A stretch of DNA of 64,000 nucleotides from Psychrobacillus sp044762745. GTDB lineage: Bacteria; Bacillota; Bacilli; Bacillales_A; Planococcaceae. Position 1 is the stretch's first letter, and each line of letters opens with the position of its first letter. Under the pieces are notes generated by a model. The model saw nothing but the letters and a program-made list of their open reading frames with translations, was not told the origin of the DNA and did not search any database. Below, piece by piece: positions 32,957 through 40,716 of the stretch. The DNA lies in assembly GCF_044762745.1 (NCBI RefSeq), contig NZ_JBIWEX010000009.1, positions 62,001-126,000 on the forward strand, written 5' to 3'. The translations under genes and the position numbers were made by a program.

Positions 32957-34174
32957 ATGACCTTTATCGACCAACTGGCTGTTTATGCAGTAAAACACGG
33001 AAGTACTCATGGAGTGCTTCCATCTCTAATAATAGCGCAAGGAATTTTAGAGAGTGGATCCGGAACAAGCGAACTAGCGAAGAATGCTAATAATCTTTTT
33101 GGAATTAAAAAAGGTACTGGTTGGACCGGAGAAGTTTATTCAAAATGTACGGGTGAATACGACAAAAGCGGTAAGTACTTTGAAATCAATGCAGACTTTA
33201 GAAAATATCCTTCATTTGAAGGCGCTGTAATTGATCTGTGTAATAAATACGCTAATGGGATACCAGGAGAAAAAACAAACCGTTATGCTGCAGTTATTAA
33301 TGAAAAGGACTATAAACGTGTAACTCAAGCAGTCTATGCAGCTGGATATGCTACGGACCCTAAATATCCATCGAAATTGACAAGCATTATTGAGAAAAAC
33401 AATCTAACCAAATATGACAAGGAAGTGATCCAATTGGTTAAAATATATTTAGATGCAGGACATGGCGGTAGTGATCCAGGTGCAGTTGGCAATGGATTAA
33501 AAGAGAAAGATATAACACTAACATTAGCAAAGCGTGTGGAAGCATTGCTCAGAAATTATCAAGATGTACAAACAAAAATGAGTCGAACAAGTGACACTTA
33601 TCCTTCTCTTGCTGACCGCACAAATGATGCGAATAAATGGGGCGCTGATTTCTTTATGTCCTTCCATGTTAACGCAGGAGGCGGTACTGGATACGAGGAT
33701 TTTGTTTATCCAGGCAGTTCAAAATCAATTTCCTATCAAAGTATTATCCATGCTGAAATCATAAAGAATATAGGTGGCTTAGTAAACCGTGGTAAGAAGC
33801 AAGCTGATTATCATGTGCTTCGAGAAACAAAAATGCCTTCAATATTAACCGAGTGCGGTTTCATAGATAGTTCATCCGATGCTGCATTGTTAAAACAAGA
33901 TGAATTTATCAATGGACTAGCACAAGGTCATGTAGATGGATTAGTAAAAGCATTTGGATTAAAGAAAAAGGAGGGAACTGAAATGGCAGAACAAAAATTA
34001 ACCGAAGCACAAGAGGCTATTCGGCAAGAAGCTATTCGACTAAAAATCACAGATGGTAATGATCCATTCCGAATGGTTAATCAGTTTTATGCTTGGGCAG
34101 TTACGATTCCACAAGCTCAGAAGATTGAACAACTTGAAAAACGTATTGCAGAACTAGATAAGAAATTGAAATAA
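32957..34174 (+). CDS. Two-domain endolysin: glucosaminidase plus amidase_3
   Basis: Residues 1-150 are a GH73-type glucosaminidase (LIIAQGILESGSGTSELAKN with E32 as likely acid). Residues about 162-335 are a zinc-dependent N-acetylmuramoyl-L-alanine amidase: LDAGHGGSDPGA (H169), E183, FHVNAGGG and LTECGFID with the catalytic glutamate. The end (about 345-405) is a helical segment, perhaps for wall binding. Two different bonds of peptidoglycan would be cut by one protein. Two catalytic domains in one lysin are less common than one with binding repeats. Confidence 0.93.
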   Translation: MTFIDQLAVYAVKHGSTHGVLPSLIIAQGILESGSGTSELAKNANNLFGIKKGTGWTGEVYSKCTGEYDKSGKYFEINADFRKYPSFEGAVIDLCNKYANGIPGEKTNRYAAVINEKDYKRVTQAVYAAGYATDPKYPSKLTSIIEKNNLTKYDKEVIQLVKIYLDAGHGGSDPGAVGNGLKEKDITLTLAKRVEALLRNYQDVQTKMSRTSDTYPSLADRTNDANKWGADFFMSFHVNAGGGTGYEDFVYPGSSKSISYQSIIHAEIIKNIGGLVNRGKKQADYHVLRETKMPSILTECGFIDSSSDAALLKQDEFINGLAQGHVDGLVKAFGLKKKEGTEMAEQKLTEAQEAIRQEAIRLKITDGNDPFRMVNQFYAWAVTIPQAQKIEQLEKRIAELDKKLK

Positions 34175-34181
34175 TATTACT

Positions 34182-34212
34182 CCCTGCTACTTGATGTAGT
34201 GGGGCTTTTTTT
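34182..34212 (+). terminator. Terminator of the lysis cassette
   Basis: CCCTGCTAC, loop TTGAT, GTAGTGGGG, then CTTTTTTT. Confidence 0.85.
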
Positions 34213-34232
34213 ATTTGTCCCAAATTTACTTA

Positions 34233-34261
34233 TTGTAAAATCAAACGAATGTTCGTATAAT
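34233..34261 (+). promoter_or_regulatory. SigA-type promoter with overlapping LexA (SOS) box
   Basis: TTGTAA (34233-34238), a 17-base spacer and TATAAT (34256-34261). The spacer's end, CAAACGAATGTTCG at 34242-34255, differs from the Bacillus LexA consensus CGAAC-N4-GTTCG at one position. LexA would block this promoter until DNA damage. Confidence 0.72.
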
Positions 34262-34283
34262 AAATAAAAAGGAGGGAACGGAT

Positions 34284-34505
34284 GTGCGTATAAATATTTT
34301 GAAGTGTTGGGATCGTGGTCAACTGGCGGATATGATTTATCTTAAAGACAATGGGAAAATAAGCAAAAGGCGAGTTAAGGTATTAATTGTTGGTGAGCAT
34401 ACATTTAAAGCATATTGCTTTTTAAGAAATACCAAAAGGACTTTTAAGATAAATAATGTACTCGCATTTGTTCCTGTCATTAAAAAGGAGCGAGAAGTGA
34501 TATGA
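34284..34505 (+). CDS. Small SOS-operon protein, 73 aa
   Basis: A GTG start follows GGAGGGAACGGAT. MRINILKCWDRGQLADMIYL is followed by a beta-rich segment (RRVKVLIVGEHTFKAYCFLR), like the small WYL-type or YolD-operon proteins. It is first in a three-gene operon driven by the LexA-box promoter. The stop overlaps the YolD start by four bases. Confidence 0.65.
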   Translation: MRINILKCWDRGQLADMIYLKDNGKISKRRVKVLIVGEHTFKAYCFLRNTKRTFKINNVLAFVPVIKKEREVI

Positions 34506-34882
34506 TGCTCGAATTATTTTTTGATGAGGTAGCAAATTCATCTAAATATGGATTAGATCCTCGTAGAAATATTAAATGGGGTACATCGATGATGCTTCCT
34601 GAACATGTAAAAATGCTAAGGGAATATTATAGTGAGCAAAAGAAAGCTCCTCGTCCTGTTTTAAGCAGTTTTGATTTAGATATCCTTCAAGAAAACATCC
34701 AACTAGCAATGAAAAGAGATGTGGATGTAAAAATTATGACGTGGGAAGATGGCCTTATTGAATCGCACATCGGAAAAATAACATGGATAGATCTACAAAA
34801 ACGGATGATCGAAATAGAAGATGTGTATAAAGCATTTGTGCTTCAGTTCGATATTATAGTAGACGTGACTATTATAGAATGA
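34502..34882 (+). CDS. YolD-like family protein
   Basis: The 126-residue protein has the family core RRNIKWGTSMMLPEHVKMLR and a C-terminal EIEDVYKAFVLQFDIIVDV. YolD-like genes are usually LexA-controlled and sit next to a Y-family polymerase (UvrX). Here none is present in the operon, so the protein may act with the host polymerase or on its own. The role is not understood. Confidence 0.88.
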   Translation: MMLELFFDEVANSSKYGLDPRRNIKWGTSMMLPEHVKMLREYYSEQKKAPRPVLSSFDLDILQENIQLAMKRDVDVKIMTWEDGLIESHIGKITWIDLQKRMIEIEDVYKAFVLQFDIIVDVTIIE

Positions 34883-34891
34883 GGTGTTTTA

Positions 34892-35092
34892 ATGAATGAA
34901 GAACAGAAAGAAAAATTAAACGAACTAGTAGATATCTTAAAAGATAAAGCACCAAAAGAAGTGATTCTAGGGGCAATCGAGGAAATACAAAATATGAATA
35001 ATGACCAAGTAGAAGGATTAGTGTTCATGTGTGAACTATTTAATAAGTACGATATAGATGAAATCTTATTTGAAGAAACCACCAACCAATAA
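34892..35092 (+). CDS. Small acidic helical protein, third in the SOS operon
   Basis: ATG after ATGAGGTG. MNEEQKEKLNELVDILKDKA ... is helical and acidic, 66 residues. It lies nine bases after the YolD-like gene and before the terminator. Unknown family. Confidence 0.62.
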   Translation: MNEEQKEKLNELVDILKDKAPKEVILGAIEEIQNMNNDQVEGLVFMCELFNKYDIDEILFEETTNQ

Positions 35093-35110
35093 TGGAAGGT
35101 GGTTATTTTT
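35077..35110 (+). terminator. Terminator of the SOS operon
   Basis: AACCACC pairs with GGTGGTT around a 14-base loop and is followed by ATTTTT. Confidence 0.78.
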
Positions 35111-35273
35111 AATCCTATGATTGGATAATTGTAGTGTTTAGGCTCGCTATTTTTGATTTTGAATCGTAACTATGAAATCGAAATGTGAAGAACTACTTTA
35201 CAAATATTTTACATACGAATAAAAAGGCTTTTTACTAATCATCTCGAAATATATATAAAAGCGAGGTGATCTT

Positions 35274-35444
35274 ATGAGTGAATTTGTCGTTAGATTAGAA
35301 TACAGAGATGGACGAATAAAAGAAATTAAATCGCAATCAAGACCTACAAAAATAAATGCAGGAGTTATCAAGATTGGCAAAGAGTTCTTTAATTTAGCAT
35401 ACGTTGACAGGTATTTGGTAAACGGAAATAGACCATTATGGTAA
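35274..35444 (+). CDS. Small basic protein at the prophage right end, 56 aa
   Basis: ATG after GCGAGGTGATCTT. MSEFVVRLEYRDGRIKEIKS continues to FFNLAYVDRYLVNGNRPLW. It is a small beta-rich protein with its own terminator. It is the last gene before the host chromosome. Unknown family. Confidence 0.6.
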   Translation: MSEFVVRLEYRDGRIKEIKSQSRPTKINAGVIKIGKEFFNLAYVDRYLVNGNRPLW

Positions 35445-35448
35445 ATAG

Positions 35449-35487
35449 AAACCACCATCCAGTAAAATGGGAAGGTGGTTTTATTTG
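35449..35487 (+). terminator. Terminator at the prophage right end
   Basis: AAACCACC ... GGTGGTTT with an inner small stem, then TATTTG. The sequence is close to the terminator at 35077-35110. Confidence 0.75.
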
Positions 35488-35501
35488 ATTAACTTATTGA
35501 T

Positions 35502-35521
35502 TTGTAAAACATGTTTTACAA
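35502..35521. promoter_or_regulatory. Perfect 20-bp palindrome between prophage and brxA
   Basis: The 20 bases (10 plus 10, centre CATG, arms TTGTAAAAC / GTTTTACAA) are self-complementary. It could be an operator for a dimeric regulator of brxA or the prophage end. It differs from a ComK box because the A and T runs are separated by four, not five, bases. Confidence 0.5.
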
Positions 35522-35677
35522 CATCATTTTAGGTTTTACATAAAAATCACAGTAATCACAAAAAAACCACAAAAAATCTGAAACAAGGCGAAAATATACG
35601 AAAACAGTATAATAGCAAAAGCGATAGAAATGTTGTTATAATAGGACTTGAGAAATATAACGAAAGCAGGCGAAACC

Positions 35678-36115
35678 ATGAACGCATACGATGAATATAT
35701 GCAAGGAATAGTAAAACCAATGAGAAGTGAATTAACAAATGCTGGATTTAAAGAATTAGTGACACCAGAAGATGTACAAGACCATATGGCAAAAGCAAAT
35801 GGTGTTTCTTTAATCGTCGTAAATTCAGTATGTGGTTGTGCAGCAGGACTAGCAAGACCAGCAGTAATCGCAGCAGTGGAAGAATTAGAAGTGAAACCGG
35901 ATCATTTAGTGACAGTATTTGCTGGACAAGATCAAGAAGCAACTGCAACGATGAGAGGTTACTTTGAAGAAGTGCCACCAAGCTCTCCATCTATTGCAAT
36001 TTGGAAAGATGACCAATTGGCTTATTTTATCCCACGCGAACAAATCGAAAGCAATTCGATGGAAACAATTAAAGATCATCTTTCTGGTGTTCTTACACAA
36101 ATTGTTTCTTCATGA
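35678..36115 (+). CDS. brxA: BrxA/BrxB bacilliredoxin
   Basis: The ATG at 35678 (MNAYDEYMQGIVKPM) matches the start of the family; the frame is open farther upstream. The 145-residue protein has the CGC active motif (VNSVCGCAAGLARPA). Bacilliredoxins remove bacillithiol from proteins after oxidative stress. In B. subtilis the gene (yphP) is near ypiP and ypjP, as it is here, so this marks the host side of the prophage. Confidence 0.9.
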   Translation: MNAYDEYMQGIVKPMRSELTNAGFKELVTPEDVQDHMAKANGVSLIVVNSVCGCAAGLARPAVIAAVEELEVKPDHLVTVFAGQDQEATATMRGYFEEVPPSSPSIAIWKDDQLAYFIPREQIESNSMETIKDHLSGVLTQIVSS

Positions 36116-36891
36116 AAACAGTCATAACTACTGCTGGTCGTACGAATGATCTTTTTATTCAAAAGGCTAAGGAAATTGCAAGTGAACTAACTTTGTCATA
36201 TGTTAACCGGCAAAAGAAGTCTACGCAAAAATTGCAACAAGAGCAGCAGTCGAATGTATTAGTCGTTAGTAAGGAGAGATTAGAACTGTATGTTTACGGT
36301 TCTACTACTCCTTTTTTCTTTCACCCAAATTCTGCATCATTTCGGATGAAGCGTATATTGAATGGAGAAAAAGACTTACTTTTAGAAGCGTTGGATTTAC
36401 AAAAAGGAGACCGCTTTTTGGATACAACTGCAGGGTTATGTTCGGATAGTATACTAGCATCGTATGCAGTTGGAGAAAACGGGGTAGTAGATGCTTGCGA
36501 AAAAGATGCGATGATTGCTTATGTAGTGGGGCATGGACTAGAAGTGTATGAAACAGAAAGTATGGAATTGCAAGAAAGTATGCGGCGTATTCACGTCATT
36601 CATCAAGATGCAGTGGACTATTTAAAACGAATGGATGCTAATTCCTATGATGTGGTTTACATGGATCCTATGTTTGAAGAAGTTATTGAAGAGTCATCAA
36701 ACTTCCGAACACTTCGAGCAGCTGGTGTGCATGAATCTTTGTCCGATGAATGGATAGAGGAAGCAAAACGTGTAGCGAAAAGGCGAGTAGTTCTAAAAGC
36801 TCATTTCAGGTCACCAATGTTTGAAAAATATAAGTTTCAGCAGTTAACAAGATTAACATCTAAATTTCATTACGGCATAATTGACATATAA
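36112..36891 (+). CDS. ypiP: YpiP-like SAM-dependent methyltransferase
   Basis: The 259-residue protein has an AdoMet fold with GDRFLDTTAGLCSDSILASY (motif I) and VVYMDPMFEE, a DPMF motif like the RsmJ family of 16S rRNA guanine methylases. It overlaps brxA by four bases. The target RNA is inferred only from family resemblance. Confidence 0.8.
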   Translation: MKTVITTAGRTNDLFIQKAKEIASELTLSYVNRQKKSTQKLQQEQQSNVLVVSKERLELYVYGSTTPFFFHPNSASFRMKRILNGEKDLLLEALDLQKGDRFLDTTAGLCSDSILASYAVGENGVVDACEKDAMIAYVVGHGLEVYETESMELQESMRRIHVIHQDAVDYLKRMDANSYDVVYMDPMFEEVIEESSNFRTLRAAGVHESLSDEWIEEAKRVAKRRVVLKAHFRSPMFEKYKFQQLTRLTSKFHYGIIDI

Positions 36892-36920
36892 AAAAGCTGT
36901 CGCAACTGACAGCTTTTTTA
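36891..36920. terminator. Terminator between ypiP and the minus-strand small gene
   Basis: AAAAAGCTGTC, loop of six, GACAGCTTTTTT. Its A and T runs let it work for both converging units. Confidence 0.85.
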
Positions 36921-36998
36921 TTAATGTGTAAAGTTAAGTGACGTTAAATATCCCAATAAAAATAAAAATCCGATACCAATAATTAAATCTGCGTCCAT
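36921..36998 (-). CDS. Small membrane peptide, 25 aa
   Basis: On the minus strand AAGGAGG lies 10 bases before the ATG at 36998. The product is MDADLIIGIGFLFLLGYLTS followed by LNFTH. It is one hydrophobic helix with an acidic start. The ideal ribosome binding site and downstream terminator support a real gene. Unknown family. Confidence 0.55.
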   Translation of the reverse strand: MDADLIIGIGFLFLLGYLTSLNFTH

Positions 36999-37150
36999 AG
37001 TGACTTTCCTCCTTACTTTAAAAAAGCTACTGAATGTCTACACTTTTTATTGTACAATGAATACATAGAAGAAGAAACCTTTTGTTCGTAAAATCGTTAC
37101 GATATAGTAGGAAGCTTTAGAAATTTAGTCAAAATTGAAGGTGATAATGG

Positions 37151-37735
37151 ATGAAAAAATGGTTGCAAAAGACGATTATTATTACGGTCGCTTTCTTAAC
37201 ATTTGGACTTATATCTCCTAACCATCTTATTTGGGAGCAACTGTTAGACAACAAAAATCCGACGAAATCCATTGCTTCGGATGCGAATACGAGAGAATTT
37301 GAACAAGTTTCGATTATAGACTCTCTTGATTCACCAAATTTAAGTGAAACGATTTCAATAGCAGCTAGAGAACAGGCATACATAAAATTTGGCAATCGAA
37401 TTGGACCAGTTATACAAGATGAATTTGATGATGTAATTTTCCCTCGAATACAAGAAGTAATAGATACAACTATTGCTAAAGTAGAAAGTGGAAAAGTAGC
37501 GAATCTATCGATTTCAGAACATCCTTCTGGAGAATACCATGAAAAAATATTTCATATTTACAATGAAGATACGAAAAAAGATTTTATTCGATTTCATGTA
37601 AGAACCGATAAAAAGCCACAGGATGGTTATTACTTTAACTTTCATTATCACCTAGCAGAAGATAATTATTCCAAACACTATGCATTAGGTGAGATTTTTT
37701 GGTCAAAAAATACACCACCAAAATGGTTATCCTAA
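37151..37735 (+). CDS. ypjP: YpjP-like secreted/membrane-anchored protein
   Basis: The 194-residue protein has an N-terminal signal or anchor helix (WLQKTIIITVAFLTFGLIS) and an extracellular domain with YHEKIFHIYNEDTKKDFIRF and a YYFNFHYHLAEDNY tract, as in YpjP next to thyA in B. subtilis. The end PPKWLS lies in a repeat that reappears at 41793, so this 3' end may have been supplied by an inserted element. Confidence 0.8.
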   Translation: MKKWLQKTIIITVAFLTFGLISPNHLIWEQLLDNKNPTKSIASDANTREFEQVSIIDSLDSPNLSETISIAAREQAYIKFGNRIGPVIQDEFDDVIFPRIQEVIDTTIAKVESGKVANLSISEHPSGEYHEKIFHIYNEDTKKDFIRFHVRTDKKPQDGYYFNFHYHLAEDNYSKHYALGEIFWSKNTPPKWLS

Positions 37736-37736
37736 A
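37716..37736 (+). repeat. 21-bp direct repeat at ypjP 3' end, left copy
   Basis: The bases encoding PKWLS-stop of ypjP plus a few around them are exactly repeated at 41793-41813. Flanking bases are also similar (TCAAA...ATAC). These look like left and right attachment sites or a target duplication of the 4-kb insert between them. Confidence 0.7.
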
Positions 37737-37766
37737 CACTCGTAAAAATTACGAGTGTTTTTTTAT
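37736..37766 (+). terminator. Terminator after ypjP
   Basis: ACACTCGTAA, loop AAA, TTACGAGTGT, then TTTTTTATT. Strong stem and T-run. Confidence 0.9.
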
Positions 37767-37889
37767 TGGAAAACATTCATATAACAACGTCTCTATGAAT
37801 TCTAACCATTGTTTTTGTTGTCGATTAGTCTAACGAAAAATCATGTATAAAAGCATGTACCCCAAATTGTACCCCTTCCATCATTATAG

Positions 37890-38448
37890 AGAAGGGAAGA
37901 AAGGCAAAGAGCCTGTCTTTCATGTAACGCCAAAAGCAGAATCCATTAAAGACTTACGTCTTAAAATAAAAGAGAAGGCATGAAAGAACCTCACTCTAAG
38001 TAAGGAAGAATGGATTAGACAGGTCATAAGAGGCAAAGTGAATTACTATGTCACCATCATTACGGCGAAAAAAGAAAATGAAGAATTAGGTCTTTAAAGT
38101 CATTGTATAACTCGATGTGTTCGAAGAACCTTGAAAGAATTGGATGGATATATAAGAAGAAGGTTGAGAGTAGCCTTTATTCACAAACATCCATCTCAGA
38201 GAAAAAGGATAAAGATGCAAAGTATGTGGAATAATGCATTCTTTCTTAAAATCAATCTCATTCCGACCTACTGGTTGTTTCTAAATATAGCCTATGAATA
38301 CACGAAAGAACGGTACATGGATGACTTAACAAAGAAATCTAAACGCGATATAGAGAATAGAATTAGATGTGCAGAAGAAAAAGGTGAGGAGTATTATTCT
38401 CCTCATCGTCTTCGTAAGATGCAAAATGCCTGGAATGCATCTTCTTGA
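37890..38448 (+). pseudogene. Group II intron reverse transcriptase/maturase remnant
   Basis: Scattered frames give KEPVFHVTPKAESIKDLRLK, then WIRQVIRGKVNYY, then an intact end from about 38131 (KELDGYIRRRLRVAFIHKHP ... ). Those segments are the X/maturase C-terminus of group II intron proteins (-NQ-IRGWVNYY- and LD-WIRRRLR-). Stops at about 37981 and 38096 and the lack of the RT core show decay. The intact part is 105 residues. Confidence 0.8.
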
Positions 38449-38470
38449 TAATATATGTAAACATATAGGT

Positions 38471-38513
38471 AAGCCGTATGCCTTAATAATGCACGTACGG
38501 TTTGATAAGGGGG
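38471..38513 (+). ncRNA. Group II intron domain V-like remnant
   Basis: The string AAGCCGTATGCCTT...GCACGTACGGTTTGATAAGGGGG has the paired GCCGTATG/CACGTACGG arms that follow maturase genes in bacterial group II introns. The arms can fold as a domain V hairpin. It lies 23 bases after the maturase remnant. Confidence 0.65.
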
Positions 38514-38796
38514 AAGCCATGAGAATAGTTTCCCTACTTTATTATATGCAATGAAAGTAGCTAATGTTATGTGTTAATTTTCACAAGTATGGAAGACTAG
38601 AAAATGCAGCATAAGCTAGCGTTATTTTTTATGTCATTGCTTTTAGACCATTCTTTGTAAGAGGGGCATTGCGGTTTAATCAGTAGCAAGACATAGATAT
38701 TGTATCTTGGGACCAAACATTGTAATGCATAACAATCGTCAATATTGATGCACAAATGCCTAAAACAAACCAATCTATTTACCTGAGGAAATAACT
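38514..38796. other. Noncoding stretch after the intron remnant
   Basis: I see no credible ORF, RNA or terminator. It is AT-rich and possibly the decayed exon side of the intron insertion. Confidence 0.4.
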
Positions 38797-38979
38797 ATGC
38801 GAGAAGAATACAGTGGAATTGAGGATAATCAAGAGTATATAAAATCTAAAAATGAAGGCTTAGATTTTTTAGATGATATCAAAGCCAGTGCTTATAACTT
38901 AGACAACCTCGATATGGAATTTGAACTAGAAGACATAGAAGAAGATATCAAAGAAACAAAAGGTGGTAAAGATAAGTAA
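38797..38979 (+). CDS. Hypothetical acidic protein, 60 aa
   Basis: ATG after GAGGAAATAACT. MREEYSGIEDNQEYIKSKNE ... is very acidic and helical (LDMEFELEDIEEDIKETKGG). No domain is recognised. It is inside the decayed element and may be cargo. Confidence 0.5.
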   Translation: MREEYSGIEDNQEYIKSKNEGLDFLDDIKASAYNLDNLDMEFELEDIEEDIKETKGGKDK

Positions 38980-39064
38980 CCAATAATGTGAATATGACTA
39001 AAAAACATCAATGGAACATAAAGTGTTGTAACTTTTTTCTTTTATATTGAAGGAATACTTCTTC

Positions 39065-39094
39065 TTTTGTCGAATTTTGGATGAAAGAGGAGGG
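39065..39094 (+). repeat. Shared leader element, copy 2
   Basis: TTTTGTCGAATTTTGGATGAAAGAG, then GAGGG. It matches the leader at 31431-31460 upstream of another small protein gene in the prophage. Confidence 0.45.
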
Positions 39095-39100
39095 ATATAA

Positions 39101-39292
39101 ATGGCAGAACCAAAATGTCCAAGTTGTAATATTCAAGGTTTAGAACACATTGTTTCGTCAGATAGTCATGAAGAATCAGAAGCTGGGACTCCTTGGTTTA
39201 ATATTGCACATTGTAATAAATGTGGGCATGTTTACGGTGTATTTAATAAATTTTCACTAAGTTCACCAAGTGTAATAGAAGATTTACTGTAA
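39101..39292 (+). CDS. Zinc-ribbon protein, 63 aa
   Basis: ATG after GAGGAGGGATATAA. Two CPSC/CNKC pairs (AEPKCPSCNIQGLEH and NIAHCNKCGHVYGVF) form a typical zinc ribbon. It may bind nucleic acid or serve as a partner protein. It is near an XhlA-like lysis gene, which fits a phage relic. Confidence 0.72.
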   Translation: MAEPKCPSCNIQGLEHIVSSDSHEESEAGTPWFNIAHCNKCGHVYGVFNKFSLSSPSVIEDLL

Positions 39293-39306
39293 ATGAAAAG
39301 ACAAAG

Positions 39307-39333
39307 GAACGTCCACATGGACGTTCTTTTTTT
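39307..39333 (+). terminator. Rho-independent terminator
   Basis: GAACGTCC, loop ACAT, GGACGTTC followed by TTTTTTT. Confidence 0.88.
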
Positions 39334-39386
39334 GAAAAAGAAAGAGAGAAAAGGGGGATGTGTGAATGACACTGGAGGGGAACACA

Positions 39387-39686
39387 ATGGATATTTGGCA
39401 AGATGCAGTAAACAAAAGACTTGATGGTCATGACGTCTTAATCCAGCAAATACGAGACCAACAGCTATTAGATGGCCACGATATAAAAAATCTAAAAGAG
39501 GACACTAAAGAAATTAAAGATGATACGAAATGGACACGTCGAGCTATAACGAATTCCTTTATTATCGGGATTATTGGTGGAGCTGTAGCAATTTTTTATG
39601 CTGCATTACAATTAGGTTTATTAAGAACGCTTGTATTGGATGTTGATAAGTTCATGCAGAAATTTTATGGAAAAGATGGAATCTAA
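39387..39686 (+). CDS. XhlA-like lysis protein (element relic)
   Basis: The ATG at 39387 (MDIWQDAVNKRLDGHDVLIQ) follows GGAGGGG; a start at 39366 is also open. The 99 residues have a coiled helix with KEDTKEIKDDTKWTRRAI and one transmembrane helix (SFIIGIIGGAVAIFYAALQL). It has the XhlA layout but is not close in sequence to the prophage copy at 32250. No holin or lysin follows, so it is a remnant or a new use. Confidence 0.7.
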   Translation: MDIWQDAVNKRLDGHDVLIQQIRDQQLLDGHDIKNLKEDTKEIKDDTKWTRRAITNSFIIGIIGGAVAIFYAALQLGLLRTLVLDVDKFMQKFYGKDGI

Positions 39687-39712
39687 ACACACATTACTTG
39701 GAGGAATAGGCT

Positions 39713-40716
39713 ATGAGAGCAATGGTGATTGATAGGTATGGGGAAGTTCCAATGCGCTTGGCAGAAGTGCCCACACCTGAAATTGGTGAATATGAGGTAC
39801 TCGCAGAAATTCATGCAGCAAGTATTAATCCTGTTGATTTTAAGATACGCGATGGGAAAGTGAAAATGTTAGTTAAATACAAAATGCCTCTTATCTTAGG
39901 GAATGACTTTTCCGGTGTCGTTGCAAAGGTTGGCGCTAAAGTGACTCGTTTTAAAGTTGGTGACGAGATATATGGACGTCCACGTAAGAGTAAAATCGGC
40001 ACTTTTGCTGAATATATCGCTATTCACGAAGATGACATCGCCTTAAAACCTAAAAATTTGAGCTTAGAAGAAGCTGCATCGATCCCACTAGTTGGGTTGA
40101 CTTCATATCGAGCCCTAGTAGATATTTTACAATTACAAAAGGGACAAAAAATTTTAATTCATGCTGGGTCTGGTGGAGTCGGTACCTTTGCTATTCAACT
40201 AGCCAAATTAATGGGTGCCACTGTTACAACGACACGACAGCCAGTGTAGCTGGTGCGAATTTAGTGAAATCTCTTGGAGTAGATGAAATTATTAATTATA
40301 AGTTAGAAAAATTTGAAGTGATACTGAAAAACTTTGATGCGGTATATGAAACACTTGGAGGCGATATACTCGAAAAATCATTCGAAGTGATAAAAAGCGG
40401 AGGAAAAAATGTTTCTGTGTCGGGTTTACCGAATGCTCGCTTTGGTAAAGAATATGGTTCCGGATATTTCAAAACTTTATTGTTTTCAGTGGCAAGTAAT
40501 AAACTTACAAAACTTGAAAAAAAGCATAATGTTCAATATACATTTCTGTTTATAAAGCCAAGTGGAGAACAATTAAGTATCATCACAAGCTTTATTGAGA
40601 CTGGTAAAATCAAACCCATAATTGATAGAGTTTTTCCTTTTGTAGATGCTCAAAAAGCGATGGAATATGTGGAGTTAGGAAGGGCCAAAGGGAAAATAAT
40701 ATTAAAAATCAGATAG
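39713..40716 (+). pseudogene. Frameshifted zinc-type alcohol dehydrogenase / quinone reductase
   Basis: The first frame (39713-40249) gives the N-terminal domain (MRAMVIDRYGEVPMRLAEVP ... GNDFSGVVAKVG) and NADPH-binding start (ILIHAGSGGVGTFAIQLAKL). The second frame from about 40231 gives TTASVAGANLVKSLGVDEII on to KGKIILKI. The frame change near 40225-40240 corresponds to one missing base (or two extra). The two halves together match a full NAD(P)-dependent medium-chain reductase of about 334 residues. It could be a recent mutation or a sequencing error, as no other damage is seen. Confidence 0.85.

Larger units (their letters stand above)
1..35680. mobile_element. PBSX/skin-type contractile-tailed prophage (left end outside window)
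   Basis: The region holds the ordered modules of a temperate myophage. They run from early replication and recombination genes to terminase, portal, capsid, sheath, tube, tape measure, an XkdP to XkdU-like baseplate set, tail fibre, holin, endolysin and a small SOS-type operon. Almost all genes are on the plus strand with overlapping starts and stops. No integrase or repressor is visible, so the left attachment site is outside the window. The right boundary is placed between the last phage-like small gene (ends 35444) and the host gene brxA (35678). The exact att site is not identified. Confidence 0.9.

Noticed and set aside
34233..34261. Lysis-cassette late promoter
   Set aside because: The site lies downstream of the lysis terminator and overlaps a LexA-like box, so it belongs to the next operon.
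35748..35990. Leucine-rich minus ORF inside brxA
   Set aside because: Shadow of brxA; the leucine runs come from reversed codons of a conserved gene.
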